From: Rhodocyclaceae bacterium
GTDB lineage: Bacteria > Pseudomonadota > Gammaproteobacteria > Burkholderiales > Rhodocyclaceae
Length of the DNA: 64,000 nucleotides
Reading direction: 5' to 3'
Assembly (NCBI GenBank): GCA_019455325.1
Contig: JACFMQ010000001.1
Span: forward strand, 569,071-633,070
Below the pieces are notes generated by a model. That model saw only the letters and a list, made by a program, of their open reading frames with translations, ran no database searches and was not told the origin of the DNA. Of the stretch, positions 35,613 to 47,534 are shown one piece after another (position 1 is the stretch's first letter; every line of letters begins with the position of its first letter). Both the position numbers and the translations under genes were made by a program.

Positions 35613-37148
35613 ATGACCGCCATCAAGCAGGAAGACCTGATCCAGTCCATCGCCGACGCTTTCCAGTACATCAGCTACTACCACCCGCTGGATTACATCA
35701 AGGCGCTCGGCGAAGCCTACGAACGCGAGGAAAGCCCGGCGGCCAAGGACGCCATCGCGCAGATCCTGACCAACTCGCGCATGGCCGCCGAGGGCCACCG
35801 GCCGATCTGCCAGGACACGGGCATCGGCGTCGTCTTCATCAAGGTCGGCATGAACGTCACCTGGCCGGACGCGACGATGAGCGTGCAGGAGATGATCAAC
35901 GAAGGCGTCCGCCGCGCCTACATGAACCCGGACAACCCGCTGCGCGCCTCGGTGCTGCTCGACCCGGCCGGCGCCCGCAGGAACTCGAAGGACAACACGC
36001 CGGCCGTCGTGCACTACGAAATCGTGCCGGGCGACCACGTCGAGGTGATCTGCGCCGCCAAGGGCGGCGGCTCGGAGAACAAGACCAAGTTCTACGCGCT
36101 CAACCCGTCCGACTCCGTCGTCGACTGGGTGCTCAAGACCGTGCCGAGCATGGGCGCCGGCTGGTGCCCGCCGGGCATCCTCGGCATCGGCATCGGCGGC
36201 ACGCCGGAAAAGGCCATGCTGCTCGCCAAGGAATCGCTGATGGCGCCGGTCGACATCCAGGACCTGATCGCCAAACAGAAATCCGGCGCCGAACTCTCCC
36301 GCGTCGAACAGTTGCGCCTCGAACTGTACGAGAAGGTGAACGCGCTCGGCATCGGCGCCCAGGGCCTCGGCGGCCTGACCACCGTGCTCGACGTCAAGAT
36401 CATGGACTACCCGACGCACGCCGCCTCGCTGCCGGTGGCGATGATCCCGAACTGCGCCGCCACCCGCCACTGCCACTTCCACCTCGACGGCTCCGGCCCG
36501 GCGAAACTCGACGTGCCGAAGCTCGAAGACTGGCCGGCCGTCACCTGGACGCCGGACCTCAAGTCGGCGACGCGCGTGAACCTCGACACGCTGACCAAGG
36601 AAGAGGTCGCCGCGTGGAAGCCGGGCCAGAAGCTGCTTCTCAACGGCAAGCTGCTCACCGGCCGCGACGCCGCGCACAAGCGCATCACCGACATGCTGGC
36701 GAAGGGCGAAAAGCTGCCGGTGGACTTCACCAACCGCGTCATCTACTACGTCGGCCCGGTCGACCCGGTGCGCGACGAAGTGGTCGGCCCGGCCGGCCCG
36801 ACCACGGCCACGCGCATGGACAAGTTCACGCGCACGATGCTGGAGAAGACCGGCCTGATCTCGATGATCGGCAAGTCCGAGCGCGGCCCGGTCGCCATCG
36901 AGGCGATCAAGGACAACCGGAGCGCCTACCTGATGGCCGTCGGCGGCGCCGCCTACCTGGTGGCGAAGGCCATCAAGTCGGCGAAGATCGTCGGCTTCGC
37001 CGACCTCGGCATGGAAGCGATCTACGAATTCGACGTGCAGGACATGCCGGTGACGGTGGCCGTCGATTCGTCGGGCACCTCGGTGCACGACACCGGCCCG
37101 AAGGAATGGCAGGCGAAGATCGGCAAGATTCCAGTCGCCGTCGCCTGA
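35613..37148 (+). CDS. fumA: Fumarate hydratase class I (iron-sulfur)
   Basis: Oxygen-sensitive 4Fe-4S fumarase of the TCA cycle, 511 residues in a single chain. Features include PICQDTGIGVVFIKVG (cluster Cys), VICAAKGGGSENKTKF, the alpha-domain region with GIGIGGTPEKAMLLAKE, IPNCAATRHCHFHLDG and the C-terminal beta domain (TTATRMDKFTRTMLEKTGLI, MIGKSERGP). GAGAGAACC precedes the ATG. It is followed by a strong terminator. Confidence 0.96.
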   Translation: MTAIKQEDLIQSIADAFQYISYYHPLDYIKALGEAYEREESPAAKDAIAQILTNSRMAAEGHRPICQDTGIGVVFIKVGMNVTWPDATMSVQEMINEGVRRAYMNPDNPLRASVLLDPAGARRNSKDNTPAVVHYEIVPGDHVEVICAAKGGGSENKTKFYALNPSDSVVDWVLKTVPSMGAGWCPPGILGIGIGGTPEKAMLLAKESLMAPVDIQDLIAKQKSGAELSRVEQLRLELYEKVNALGIGAQGLGGLTTVLDVKIMDYPTHAASLPVAMIPNCAATRHCHFHLDGSGPAKLDVPKLEDWPAVTWTPDLKSATRVNLDTLTKEEVAAWKPGQKLLLNGKLLTGRDAAHKRITDMLAKGEKLPVDFTNRVIYYVGPVDPVRDEVVGPAGPTTATRMDKFTRTMLEKTGLISMIGKSERGPVAIEAIKDNRSAYLMAVGGAAYLVAKAIKSAKIVGFADLGMEAIYEFDVQDMPVTVAVDSSGTSVHDTGPKEWQAKIGKIPVAVA

Positions 37149-37166
37149 CGCCCGCGATGCCCACCG

Positions 37167-37194
37167 AAGCCGGCCGGGATTCCTCGGCCGGCTT
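37167..37194 (+). terminator. Terminator after fumA
   Basis: Perfect arms AAGCCGGCCG and CGGCCGGCTT, an 8-base loop, and a run of T in TTTTTTCTTTT on the plus strand. Confidence 0.92.
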
Positions 37195-37205
37195 TTTTCT
37201 TTTGT

Positions 37206-37670
37206 CTATTCACAAATGGATGCGACGTATGGCTTGGCGATGCGGATGTAGTCTTCCGACGAAAGGATGATGGAGGCGTCCAGGCGACCGGCATTGAAGG
37301 CAATCTCGTCATATTGATTCGACAATGCAGGGTCCGCCACGATACGCATGTCCTCTCTTGCTGAAAATGGAGGGATTGCGCCCACCACGCACCCGGTCAT
37401 TTCGACCGTTTGATCGGCCGGCAAGAAGCTTGCGCGCGCAAAGCCGAAAACCGCCGCCACCTTTTTCAGGTTGACCCGCTTGTCTCCAGGAACCACCGCC
37501 ATCGCGTAAAAATCCGCCCCGCGTATCTTGCAGACCATGGCCTTGGCACCTTGCCCGACAGCGGTGCCTCTGACCTGTGCCACACGCGCCGAATTACCTT
37601 CCGGCTCGTGCTCGATGAGCCTGTAATTCGCTCCATTCTGCCGCAGGAGATTGACCACATAATCGAACAT
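37206..37670 (-). CDS. YbaK/ProX-domain aminoacyl-tRNA deacylase-like protein
   Basis: Single-domain editing-like protein of 154 residues. It has YRLIEHEPEGNSARVAQVRG near 19-38, QGAKAMVCKIRG with the catalytic-type lysine, FYAMAVVPGDKRVNLKKVAA and MTGCVVGAIPPFSAREDMRI. Known relatives hydrolyse mischarged tRNAs. The exact specificity (Cys-tRNA-Pro, Ala-tRNA-Pro or other) cannot be read from the sequence. The start is supported by a GGGAG site seven bases upstream. It is divergent from a LysR regulator. Codon use is less GC-biased than in the neighbours. Confidence 0.87.
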   Translation of the reverse strand: MFDYVVNLLRQNGANYRLIEHEPEGNSARVAQVRGTAVGQGAKAMVCKIRGADFYAMAVVPGDKRVNLKKVAAVFGFARASFLPADQTVEMTGCVVGAIPPFSAREDMRIVADPALSNQYDEIAFNAGRLDASIILSSEDYIRIAKPYVASICE

Positions 37671-37782
37671 TCTGCATCTCCCTTGAGTGAGGTTCGGTTC
37701 AGCGTGCGGTGCAACGGGAACCCAGTATGCGACAGATATCCCTATGTGATAATCGCACGGCACGGAACAAGATCCATTCCCC

Positions 37783-38700
37783 ATGGGCACAAATGAAATC
37801 ATAGGCCGGCTCCCGCTCCTGGCGACTTTCGTACGCGTCGCCGAACTCCGAAGCTTCTCGGCGGCAGCGCGTTCACTCGGGCAAACGCCGTCGGCAATCA
37901 GCCGCCAAATGACTCGCCTTGAAGCAGAACTTGGCGTGCGGCTGTTGGTGCGAACGACCCGCAAGCTTCAACTCAGTGAAATCGGGGAGCAGATCTATCG
38001 CGCATGCCAGGGAATGCTTGTAGCAGCCGAGTCCGCGATGGATATTGCCGGCCAGTTCGTCGAGAAACCGCACGGGCTGGTTCGGGTGAGCGCGCCGATG
38101 ACTTTCGGGAAGATCGTGCTCAGTCCGCATGTGACGTCCTTCCTGGAGTTGTATCCGGAGGTCGACGTACAACTGATTCTGACGGATCGGTTTGTCGATC
38201 TGATCGACGATTCGGTCGATCTCGTCGTCCGCATAGATCGAAACCCGCCGCAGCACGTCATCGCAAAACCGCTTACGCCGGTTGAATATGTACTCTGCGC
38301 CTCCCGGGCGTATCTGGACGCAAATGGCACGCCAAAAACCCCCTCGGATCTGACGCGGCACAGCGGCCTCTTCTTCGGAGATCGTCCGTCCGACAACCGC
38401 TGGTCTTTCCGCCGGGGGACGCAGGAGGAAATCGTTCTGGTCCGGGGCAGGTTCATCGTCAACCACAGCGAGGCGATGCTGGAAGCCGTGCTGCAAGGGG
38501 CGGGCATCGGCTTCCTGCCGTACTTCACCGCCAAAGCGTCGTTGGCACGTCAAGAGGTGGTGCAACTGTTCCCCGAGTGGCAGCTGGTCACGCCCTACAG
38601 CGGCACTGCCTGGCTGCTTTACCTGCCAAACAGGCACCTTCCGCCGAAGGTGAGGGTGTTCATAGATCATCTTTGTCGTTCGCTCACCCATCGGAATTAA
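37783..38700 (+). CDS. LysR-family transcriptional regulator
   Basis: A 305-residue regulator. The winged HTH is LPLLATFVRVAELRSFSAAA, RSLGQTPSAISRQMTRLEAE, LGVRLLVRTTRKLQLSEIGE. A periplasmic-binding-like effector domain follows (LVRVSAPMTFGKIVLSPHVT, LVVRIDRNPPQHVIAKPLTP). The domain resembles the CrgA/DsdC-like group with a short linker. LysR proteins often control the divergent gene, here the YbaK-like gene 112 bases away. The inducer is unknown. Base composition again is lower in GC than most of the window. Confidence 0.93.
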   Translation: MGTNEIIGRLPLLATFVRVAELRSFSAAARSLGQTPSAISRQMTRLEAELGVRLLVRTTRKLQLSEIGEQIYRACQGMLVAAESAMDIAGQFVEKPHGLVRVSAPMTFGKIVLSPHVTSFLELYPEVDVQLILTDRFVDLIDDSVDLVVRIDRNPPQHVIAKPLTPVEYVLCASRAYLDANGTPKTPSDLTRHSGLFFGDRPSDNRWSFRRGTQEEIVLVRGRFIVNHSEAMLEAVLQGAGIGFLPYFTAKASLARQEVVQLFPEWQLVTPYSGTAWLLYLPNRHLPPKVRVFIDHLCRSLTHRN

Positions 38701-38790
38701 CCAGGAGTCCAACGGGCGCCGCGCGATCAAGCCGCGCTGCGCCCGTGACCTCCACGTCATGCGTCGCCATATCGCCGCCCTTGACATACC

Positions 38791-39597
38791 ATGTCGGCTT
38801 TTTCTCCCCTCATGATCGGCATCTTCGACAGCGGCCTCGGCGGCCTCTCCGTGCTCGCGGCGATCGCGCGCGCGCTGCCGCGCGCCGACCTCGCCTACCT
38901 CGCCGATACCGCGCACGTGCCCTACGGCAGCAAATCCGACGGATTCATCCGCGGGCGCGTGGCGGCGATCGGCGACCATCTCGCGGCGCGCGGCTGCCGC
39001 ATGCTGGTGGTCGCCTGCAACACGGCGACGGCGGCGGCGGTCGGCGAGCTGCGCGAACGCCACCCGCAGCTTCCAGTGGTCGGCGTCGAGCCGGGCGTCA
39101 AGCCGGCGGCGGCGGCCTCCCGCTCGCGCCGCATCGCCGTGCTGGCGACCGAATCGACGGCGAAGAGCGAGCGCCTGGCGCGGCTGATCGCGGCGCACGC
39201 GCAGGACGTGGCGGTGCACATCGAGCCCTGCCCCGGCTGGGCGACGCGGGTGGAGACGCTGCATGCGGACGACCCCGGATTCAGCGCCGAAGTGGCCGCG
39301 CGCATCGAGCCGCTGCTCGCCGCCGGCGCCGACCGCATCGTGCTCGGCTGCACGCACTACAGCTTCCTGACGCCGATCCTGGCGCCGCTGGTGACGGGGC
39401 GCGCCGAGCTGGTCGACGTCGCCGACGCGGTCGCCCGTCAATGCCTGCGGCTGGCCGGGCCGGCCGCCGGCGGCGACGGACGCCTGCACCTGTACGCCAC
39501 TGCGCAACCCGAACGCCTGCGCGCCGCGCTGCCGGCGCTCGGCCTCGGCTGGCTGGCCGAGCGCGAGCGCGGGCAGCCGGCGCTGGCGCGCATCTAG
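38791..39597 (+). CDS. murI: Glutamate racemase
   Basis: Makes D-glutamate for peptidoglycan. The 268-residue product has IGIFDSGLGGLSVLAAI, the two catalytic cysteines in VVACNTATAAAVGEL and IVLGCTHYSFLTPIL, and LAYLADTAHVPYGSKSD. The alternative start MIGIFDSG at 38812 is also typical. It sits convergent to a DUF294 gene, with a seven-base gap. Confidence 0.95.
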   Translation: MSAFSPLMIGIFDSGLGGLSVLAAIARALPRADLAYLADTAHVPYGSKSDGFIRGRVAAIGDHLAARGCRMLVVACNTATAAAVGELRERHPQLPVVGVEPGVKPAAAASRSRRIAVLATESTAKSERLARLIAAHAQDVAVHIEPCPGWATRVETLHADDPGFSAEVAARIEPLLAAGADRIVLGCTHYSFLTPILAPLVTGRAELVDVADAVARQCLRLAGPAAGGDGRLHLYATAQPERLRAALPALGLGWLAERERGQPALARI

Positions 39598-39603
39598 CGG
39601 CGC

Positions 39604-41061
39604 TCAGGCGCTTCTCAGGAATTCGATCTGCAGCAGTTGCTGCAGATACTTCGCCTGACGCAGGGACTCCTTGAGGATCTGCCGGTCCAGTTCGTTGAGC
39701 CGGTCCGGGTCGACGCGGTTGGCGGCGGCGCGCGAACCGGCGCGCAACTGGTTGGCGAAGCGCAGGCGCTGCACCTGTTCGAGGGCGCCGAGGAAGGCCG
39801 CGGTCTCCTCCGGCCGCCGGTTGAGCAGCGGTCCGACCGCGTGCAGGCGCTCGCCGGTATTGGTGGCGGCGACGCCGTGCGCCAGCGACCAGATGCGCGC
39901 GCCGTCGACGAAGGGGCGGACGCCGTGCAGCTTGAGATCGAGGGTGTGCGGGAACTCCGGGTTGTCGTCGAAGCGGAAGCGCGACAGCCAGTCGAGCGGC
40001 GACCGCCAGACGAGCGTGCCCTCGGCCATCGCGCGCAGGCAGCCGCCGGCTCCCGGCGCGCGCGCCAGCAGCCAGGACTGCAGGTCGACGGCGAGCCATT
40101 CGTCGCCGTAGAGCGGCCGCAGGTCGAAGAAGATGGAGGCGTTGAGCGCGGCGCGCGGCTCGGCGACGCGCAGCCAGCTGCCGAACTTCTCCTTCCATTC
40201 GGCGAGCGACAGGCACAGCTCGGGGTTGCTGGCCATGGTGTTGCCCTTGCACAGCGGAAAGCCGCAGTCGTCGAGCGCCGCGTTCACGTCGCGGGCGAAG
40301 GGCAGGAAGCGCGCGCGCAGCGCCGCCGCCTCGGCCGGCCCGTCGGCGGCGAAGACGAGGCCGTTGTCCTGGTCGGTAGAGAGCGTCTGTTCGAGCCGAC
40401 CTTCGGAGCCGAAGAGCAGCCAGCACCACGGCACGTAGGGCAGATCGTGGCGCGCAGCGACGAGGTCGATGGCCTGCAGCCCGATCAGGTCGTTGAGCGC
40501 GGAGATCTGCCGGCACAGCGCCTCGGCGCCGGTGCCCTCGGCCAGGAGCAGCGCCGAGAACTCGCGCACCTGCGCGGCGACCGCGGCCAGCGCCGCGACG
40601 TCGCGGGCAGCGGCGATGGCCGCGGTCAGTTCGCCGCCGCGCGCGCCCTGCGACGCATAGAGGTCGCGCTGCGCGACGATGCCGCAGAAACGGCCGTCGG
40701 CCTCGACGAGCACGAGGTGGCCGACGTTGCGGCGGATCATCTGCATGCTCGCCTGGTGCACCGTCGCCGCCGCCGGCAGGCGGATGACGCCGCCGGTCAT
40801 CACCGCCGCCACCGGCTGGTCGAGCGGGCCGCCGGCGAGGGTGACGCGCTTGAGCACGTCGCGCAGCGTCAGGATGCCGAGCGGCGCGCCGCTCTCCGGG
40901 TCGACGACGGCGACGGCGTCGGCGGCGTCGAGGCAAGAGAGCGCCGCCCGCAGATCAGCCGACGGCGGCAGCGTCGGCGTCGGCCGCCGCACGGCGCCGC
41001 GTACCGGCGCGTAGGGCGAGAAGCCGCGCAGCGCGCCGCCGTCAGTAGGCGAGCCGGGCAT
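39604..41061 (-). CDS. CBS/DUF294 putative nucleotidyltransferase, paralogue without cNMP domain
   Basis: A 485-residue paralogue of the protein encoded at 30678-32588. It lacks the N-terminal cyclic-nucleotide domain and begins with a short linker and two CBS repeats (AVAVVDPESGAPLGILTLRD, GHLVLVEADGRFCGIVAQRD). The nucleotidyltransferase motif FGSEGRLEQTLSTDQDNGLV and the C-terminal DUF294_C domain are intact (LNELDRQILKESLRQAKYLQ). Its start overlaps the end of the kinase-like/exonuclease gene by 20 bases, so the products are probably made in step. Function is inferred only from the fold. Confidence 0.9.
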   Translation of the reverse strand: MPGSPTDGGALRGFSPYAPVRGAVRRPTPTLPPSADLRAALSCLDAADAVAVVDPESGAPLGILTLRDVLKRVTLAGGPLDQPVAAVMTGGVIRLPAAATVHQASMQMIRRNVGHLVLVEADGRFCGIVAQRDLYASQGARGGELTAAIAAARDVAALAAVAAQVREFSALLLAEGTGAEALCRQISALNDLIGLQAIDLVAARHDLPYVPWCWLLFGSEGRLEQTLSTDQDNGLVFAADGPAEAAALRARFLPFARDVNAALDDCGFPLCKGNTMASNPELCLSLAEWKEKFGSWLRVAEPRAALNASIFFDLRPLYGDEWLAVDLQSWLLARAPGAGGCLRAMAEGTLVWRSPLDWLSRFRFDDNPEFPHTLDLKLHGVRPFVDGARIWSLAHGVAATNTGERLHAVGPLLNRRPEETAAFLGALEQVQRLRFANQLRAGSRAAANRVDPDRLNELDRQILKESLRQAKYLQQLLQIEFLRSA

Positions 41062-43162
41062 AGTAGGTCTTTTCCGCCGCCCGGCGCGCCTCGCCGAAGG
41101 TGCGGATGCCCATGTCGGCGAGCAGCGGCAGCATCTTCAGGAACACCTCGCCGGTGGCGTAGGCGTCGCCCAGCGCCGTGTGGCGGCCGATCACCGAAAC
41201 GCCGAAGCGCTCGGCGATGACTTCCAGCCGGTGCGACTCCTGGTTCGGGTGCAGCACCGCCGAGAGCAGCAGCGTGTCGAGCACCGGCAGGTCGAAGCGG
41301 ATGCCGGTGGCCGCCTCCTTCAACTGCAGGAAGCGCATGTCGAAGGCGGCGTTGTGCGCGACCAGCACGGTGTCGGCGCAGAAGGCGCGGAAGGCCGGCA
41401 GCACGGCACCGATCGCCGGCTGGCCGACGAGCATGTCCGGCGTGATGCCGTGGATCTCGACCGAAGCCCTGGGCAGTGGCCGGCGCGGGTCGACCAACTG
41501 GTCGAAGACCTCGTGCGTGAGCAGCCGGCGGTTGACGATGCGGGTGGCGCCGATCTGGATGATCTCGTCGCCGTTCGAGGGTTCGAGGCCGGTGGTCTCG
41601 GTGTCGAACACGGTATAGGTCAGGTCGGCGAGCGGGCGGTCGTCGAGCACGTGGCTCTTCTCCGACCAACTGAAGAGGTCGAAGTCGTAGAACTCCGGGC
41701 GGCTGCCGCGCGCGCCGCCGGGCGCCGCCGCCTGCGGCCGCCGCGCCTGCGCCAGCGGCAGCAGGAAGCGGAAGTAGGCGCGGTGCGAGGCGCGCTTCCT
41801 CTGGAACCACATCTCGCCGTTGCAGCGCTCCATCACCTCGCGCACCGAGAGCGGCGTCTCCTCGCCGGCGCTGCGCATCGGGTCGAGCTCCCAGCTCATC
41901 ACCGTCTCGGTGCTCATCGCCGTGCCCAGCCAGGCGAGGTCGAGGCAGGCGTGGTCGCCCTCCGCGGAGAGCGCCAGGCGCACCTCGTTCACGCCGTACT
42001 CGTCGCGCAGGCGGCGGCTCAGGTAGCACAGCACCTGCAGGAAGGAGAAGCTGTCCACCTTCATCCACACCGACTCGTCGACCTCCTCGGTCTTCGCCGG
42101 CAAGCCGCAGCGCTCGGCGATGCGCGGCGCGGCGGCGGCGATCAGGTCGGCGCCGCGCATCTCCTCGAGCGGCCAGCGCGCCGTCAGTTCGCGCGCGTAT
42201 TCGCGCGCCGACTCGGCGACGCGCGCCGACAGACCCTCGACCTCGCTGCGGATCACCGCGAGGAAGCGGCCGCGCTCCTCGGCGCCCATGTCCGGGTAGG
42301 CGGAAAGCATCTCGGCGGCGGCGCGGATGTTGCCGAGCGGGCCGCGGCCGCCCTCGGTCAGCGACTGGATCAGCGCGTCGCGCCGGCCCTCGGTCTCGAA
42401 GGCGGCGGTGATGTCGTCGAGCAGCAGCACGAAGCCGCCCATGGCGGCGCCGTCGTCGGCCGCCTCCCCGGCCACCGGCGCCAGGTGCACGCGCAGCAGG
42501 CGGCCGGCGCGGGTGGCGGTGACCAGTTCGCAGGCGGCGGTCTCGCCGGCGCGCAGGCGGCGCCCGACCTGGTCGAGCGCGTGCGCGATCAGGCCGCGCT
42601 CGAAGACGGCGTAGAGCGAGCGGCCGAGGCCGACCGGCTCGCTGCCGGCGCCGGCCGACAGCACCTCGCGCGCGCGCTGGTTGTAGAGCAGGATGCGGCC
42701 GTCGAGGTTGCAGACGACGACGCTCTGCTGCAGCTCGGCCATGAGCGCGGCGAGGCGGTTGCGGTCGGCTTCGAGGCGGGCCTGCGCGCGCGCAATCTCG
42801 GCGGCGACGTCCTCTTCCAGCGCCTGCCGGCGGGCGGCCAGCTCGTTGATGGCCTCGGCCACGGCGGAAAGTTCCGGGCCGCCGACCGGGCGGACGCGGC
42901 GGCCGCTGTCGCCGACGGCGATGCGCGTCTCCTCGGCGAGCTGCATCGGCGCGCGCAGGATGAGATCGGCGAGCGGCCGCAGCGCCGCGAAGGCGCCACC
43001 GCTGGCGAGCAGCCAGATCAGCACGAGCACGGCCGCCGTATCCCTGCCGCTGGCGTCGGCGGTCAGATGCAGCACGGCGACCGTCACCCAGATCAGGCCG
43101 GCGATCGCCAGCGCGCACAGCGCCGCCGCCAGCACCAGCTTGCGGCCGGGTCCGAGGCGCAT
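41042..43162 (-). CDS. Pseudo-histidine-kinase fused to DEDDh exonuclease
   Basis: A 706-residue membrane protein. Two N-terminal helices (residues about 9-60) are followed by a HAMP-like segment, a PAS domain (LMAELQQSVVVCNLDGRILL, YNQRAREVL) and a kinase dimerisation-like region LTEGGRGPLGNIRAAAEMLS. The usual SHELRTPL phospho-acceptor position reads TEGGRGPL, so the histidine is missing. The ATPase-like region is weak. The C-terminal 230 residues are a DnaQ-type exonuclease: YTVFDTETTGLEPSNGDEII, VLVAHNAAFDMRFLQL, RHTALGDAYATGEVFL. It is three bases from the receiver gene and overlaps the DUF294 gene, which suggests one signalling unit. Confidence 0.88.
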   Translation of the reverse strand: MRLGPGRKLVLAAALCALAIAGLIWVTVAVLHLTADASGRDTAAVLVLIWLLASGGAFAALRPLADLILRAPMQLAEETRIAVGDSGRRVRPVGGPELSAVAEAINELAARRQALEEDVAAEIARAQARLEADRNRLAALMAELQQSVVVCNLDGRILLYNQRAREVLSAGAGSEPVGLGRSLYAVFERGLIAHALDQVGRRLRAGETAACELVTATRAGRLLRVHLAPVAGEAADDGAAMGGFVLLLDDITAAFETEGRRDALIQSLTEGGRGPLGNIRAAAEMLSAYPDMGAEERGRFLAVIRSEVEGLSARVAESAREYARELTARWPLEEMRGADLIAAAAPRIAERCGLPAKTEEVDESVWMKVDSFSFLQVLCYLSRRLRDEYGVNEVRLALSAEGDHACLDLAWLGTAMSTETVMSWELDPMRSAGEETPLSVREVMERCNGEMWFQRKRASHRAYFRFLLPLAQARRPQAAAPGGARGSRPEFYDFDLFSWSEKSHVLDDRPLADLTYTVFDTETTGLEPSNGDEIIQIGATRIVNRRLLTHEVFDQLVDPRRPLPRASVEIHGITPDMLVGQPAIGAVLPAFRAFCADTVLVAHNAAFDMRFLQLKEAATGIRFDLPVLDTLLLSAVLHPNQESHRLEVIAERFGVSVIGRHTALGDAYATGEVFLKMLPLLADMGIRTFGEARRAAEKTYYARLAY

Positions 43163-43165
43163 GGC

Positions 43166-43531
43166 TCAGCCCAGCAGTTCGCGGACCTTCTCGACCAGTT
43201 CCCGCGTCGAGAAGGGCTTGGTCATGTAGGCGTCGGCGCCGATGGCCAGCCCCTTGGCGACCTCGGTGTCGCGGCCGCGCGCGGTCAGCATCAGGATGCG
43301 CACGCCGGCGAGCGCGGCGTCGGCGCGTACCTCCTGGCAGATCTCGAAGCCGTTCTTCTTCGGCATCATCACGTCGAGCAGCACCAGATCCGGCTTTTCG
43401 GCGCGGATCTTCGTCAGCGCCTCCTCGCCGTCGGCGGCGACGGAGACGGCGTAGCCCTCGCGCTTCATCAGGAATTCGACGGAGATGACGATGTTCTGCT
43501 CATCGTCGGCGATCAGGATTTTTCTAGTCAT
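43166..43531 (-). CDS. Single-domain (CheY-like) response regulator
   Basis: A 121-residue receiver with acidic pair DD near 9-10 ([18 protein letters not shown]), phospho-acceptor Asp in [17 protein letters not shown] and conserved Lys in [16 protein letters not shown]. There is no DNA-binding output domain. It lies 22 bases after the CrbS-like kinase gene and is its probable partner. In Vibrio and Pseudomonas the corresponding CrbR has a LuxR-type output, so control of acs here must use another route, perhaps the downstream kinase-like/exonuclease protein. Confidence 0.92.
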   Translation of the reverse strand: MTRKILIADDEQNIVISVEFLMKREGYAVSVAADGEEALTKIRAEKPDLVLLDVMMPKKNGFEICQEVRADAALAGVRILMLTARGRDTEVAKGLAIGADAYMTKPFSTRELVEKVRELLG

Positions 43532-43553
43532 ATTCGTTCCGTGCTGAAAATGC

Positions 43554-46274
<2,721 letters not shown>

Positions 46275-46356
46275 TGCTCAGCCCTCCCGCCGGGCCGACC
46301 CAAGGGAGGGCGGCGCCCCCTCGGGGGGCAGCGGACGAAGTTCGCGTGGGGGCACT

Positions 46357-46575
46357 TCAGTTCCCCCCGCGCTCGTGCCGCTCGCGGCGTTCGACGACCC
46401 AGGCCATCAGCCCGATCAGCGCCGCCCAGACGGCGAAGAGATAGACGAAGACGAGCGGCGCCCCGAACAGCGAGCGGGCGCGGTCGAACACCGCCAGGAC
46501 CGGATAGTTGAAGAGGAAGCAGCCGACCATGAAGACCGCCACCAGCCGCTGCCCGGAAAGGCTGCTGCGCTGCAT
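46357..46575 (-). CDS. Small inner-membrane protein upstream of the CrbS-like kinase
   Basis: A 72-residue protein with two helices ([20 protein letters not shown] and [20 protein letters not shown]) and a charged tail [18 protein letters not shown] precedes the ATG at 46575. Small proteins of this shape often precede transporter-type sensors and may assist them, analogous to DUF4212 with its symporter. No family name is assigned. A GC-rich inverted repeat (GGCGCCCCC...GGGGGGC, 46313-46331) lies between it and the kinase gene. Confidence 0.75.
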   Translation of the reverse strand: MQRSSLSGQRLVAVFMVGCFLFNYPVLAVFDRARSLFGAPLVFVYLFAVWAALIGLMAWVVERRERHERGGN

Positions 46576-46674
46576 TCCCGTCTCCTCCTGTTGTTCTGGG
46601 TCTATGCCGGCATTATAGGCGATGCGACGGTATACTCGCGCCGGAGCCGACACCCAGACCCCACGGAAACCGAC

Positions 46675-47502
46675 ATGATCCGCACCGCCGCCGACTGGCA
46701 GAGCCGCCACGCCTACAGCGACATCCGCTACGAATTCGCCGAGGGCATCGCCAAGATCACCATCGCCCGCCCGGAGAAGCGCAACGCCTTCCGCCCGGAA
46801 ACGGTCGAGCAGTTGATCGACGCCTTCCACCGCGCCCACCGCGACAACGCGGTCGGCGCCATCATCCTCGCCGGCGACGGGCCGGACGCCTTCTGCGCCG
46901 GCGGCGACCAGACCGTGCGCGGCGCCGAGGGCTACGTCGACGAAGGCGGCACGCCGCACCTCAACGTGCTCGACCTGCAGATGCAGATCCGCCGCCTGCC
47001 GAAGCCGGTGGTGGCGATGGTCGCCGGCTGGGCGATCGGCGGCGGCCACGTGCTGCACCTCGTCTGCGATCTTTCCATCGCCGCCGACAACGCCCGCTTC
47101 GGCCAGACCGGCCCGCGCGTCGGCTCCTTCGACGCCGGCCTCGGCGCCGGGTTGCTCGCGCGCACGATCGGCATGAAGAAGGCCAAGGAGATCTGGCTGC
47201 TCTGCCGCCAGTACGACGCGCGGCAGGCGCTCGACATGGGGCTGGTGAACGCCGTCGTCCCGCTCGCACGGCTGGAGGAAGAAACCGTGCAGTGGTGCCG
47301 CGAGATGCTGACGCTCTCGCCGATGGCGCTGCGCATGATCAAGGCCGGCTTCAACGCCGACACCGACGGGCTGGCGGGCATCCAGGAGCTGGCCGGCAAC
47401 GCCACCGGCCTCTTCTACCAGACGGCCGAGGGCCAGGAGGGCCGCGACGCCTGGCTGGATCGGCGCGCGCCCGACTTCACCCGCTTCCGCAAGCGGCCGT
47501 AG
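46675..47502 (+). CDS. menB: 1,4-dihydroxy-2-naphthoyl-CoA synthase-like (MenB) enoyl-CoA hydratase family protein
   Basis: Crotonase-fold enzyme of 275 residues with strong MenB features: [80 protein letters not shown] and [17 protein letters not shown]. MenB closes the naphthoate ring in menaquinone synthesis. No other men gene is nearby. A ring-opening BadI-type role (2-ketocyclohexanecarboxyl-CoA hydrolase) is an alternative in this related subgroup. It is divergent from the CrbS block. Confidence 0.83.
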   Translation: MIRTAADWQSRHAYSDIRYEFAEGIAKITIARPEKRNAFRPETVEQLIDAFHRAHRDNAVGAIILAGDGPDAFCAGGDQTVRGAEGYVDEGGTPHLNVLDLQMQIRRLPKPVVAMVAGWAIGGGHVLHLVCDLSIAADNARFGQTGPRVGSFDAGLGAGLLARTIGMKKAKEIWLLCRQYDARQALDMGLVNAVVPLARLEEETVQWCREMLTLSPMALRMIKAGFNADTDGLAGIQELAGNATGLFYQTAEGQEGRDAWLDRRAPDFTRFRKRP

Positions 47503-47534
47503 CGGCGCCGATCCGGCCAACGCGGGGGAAGCGC

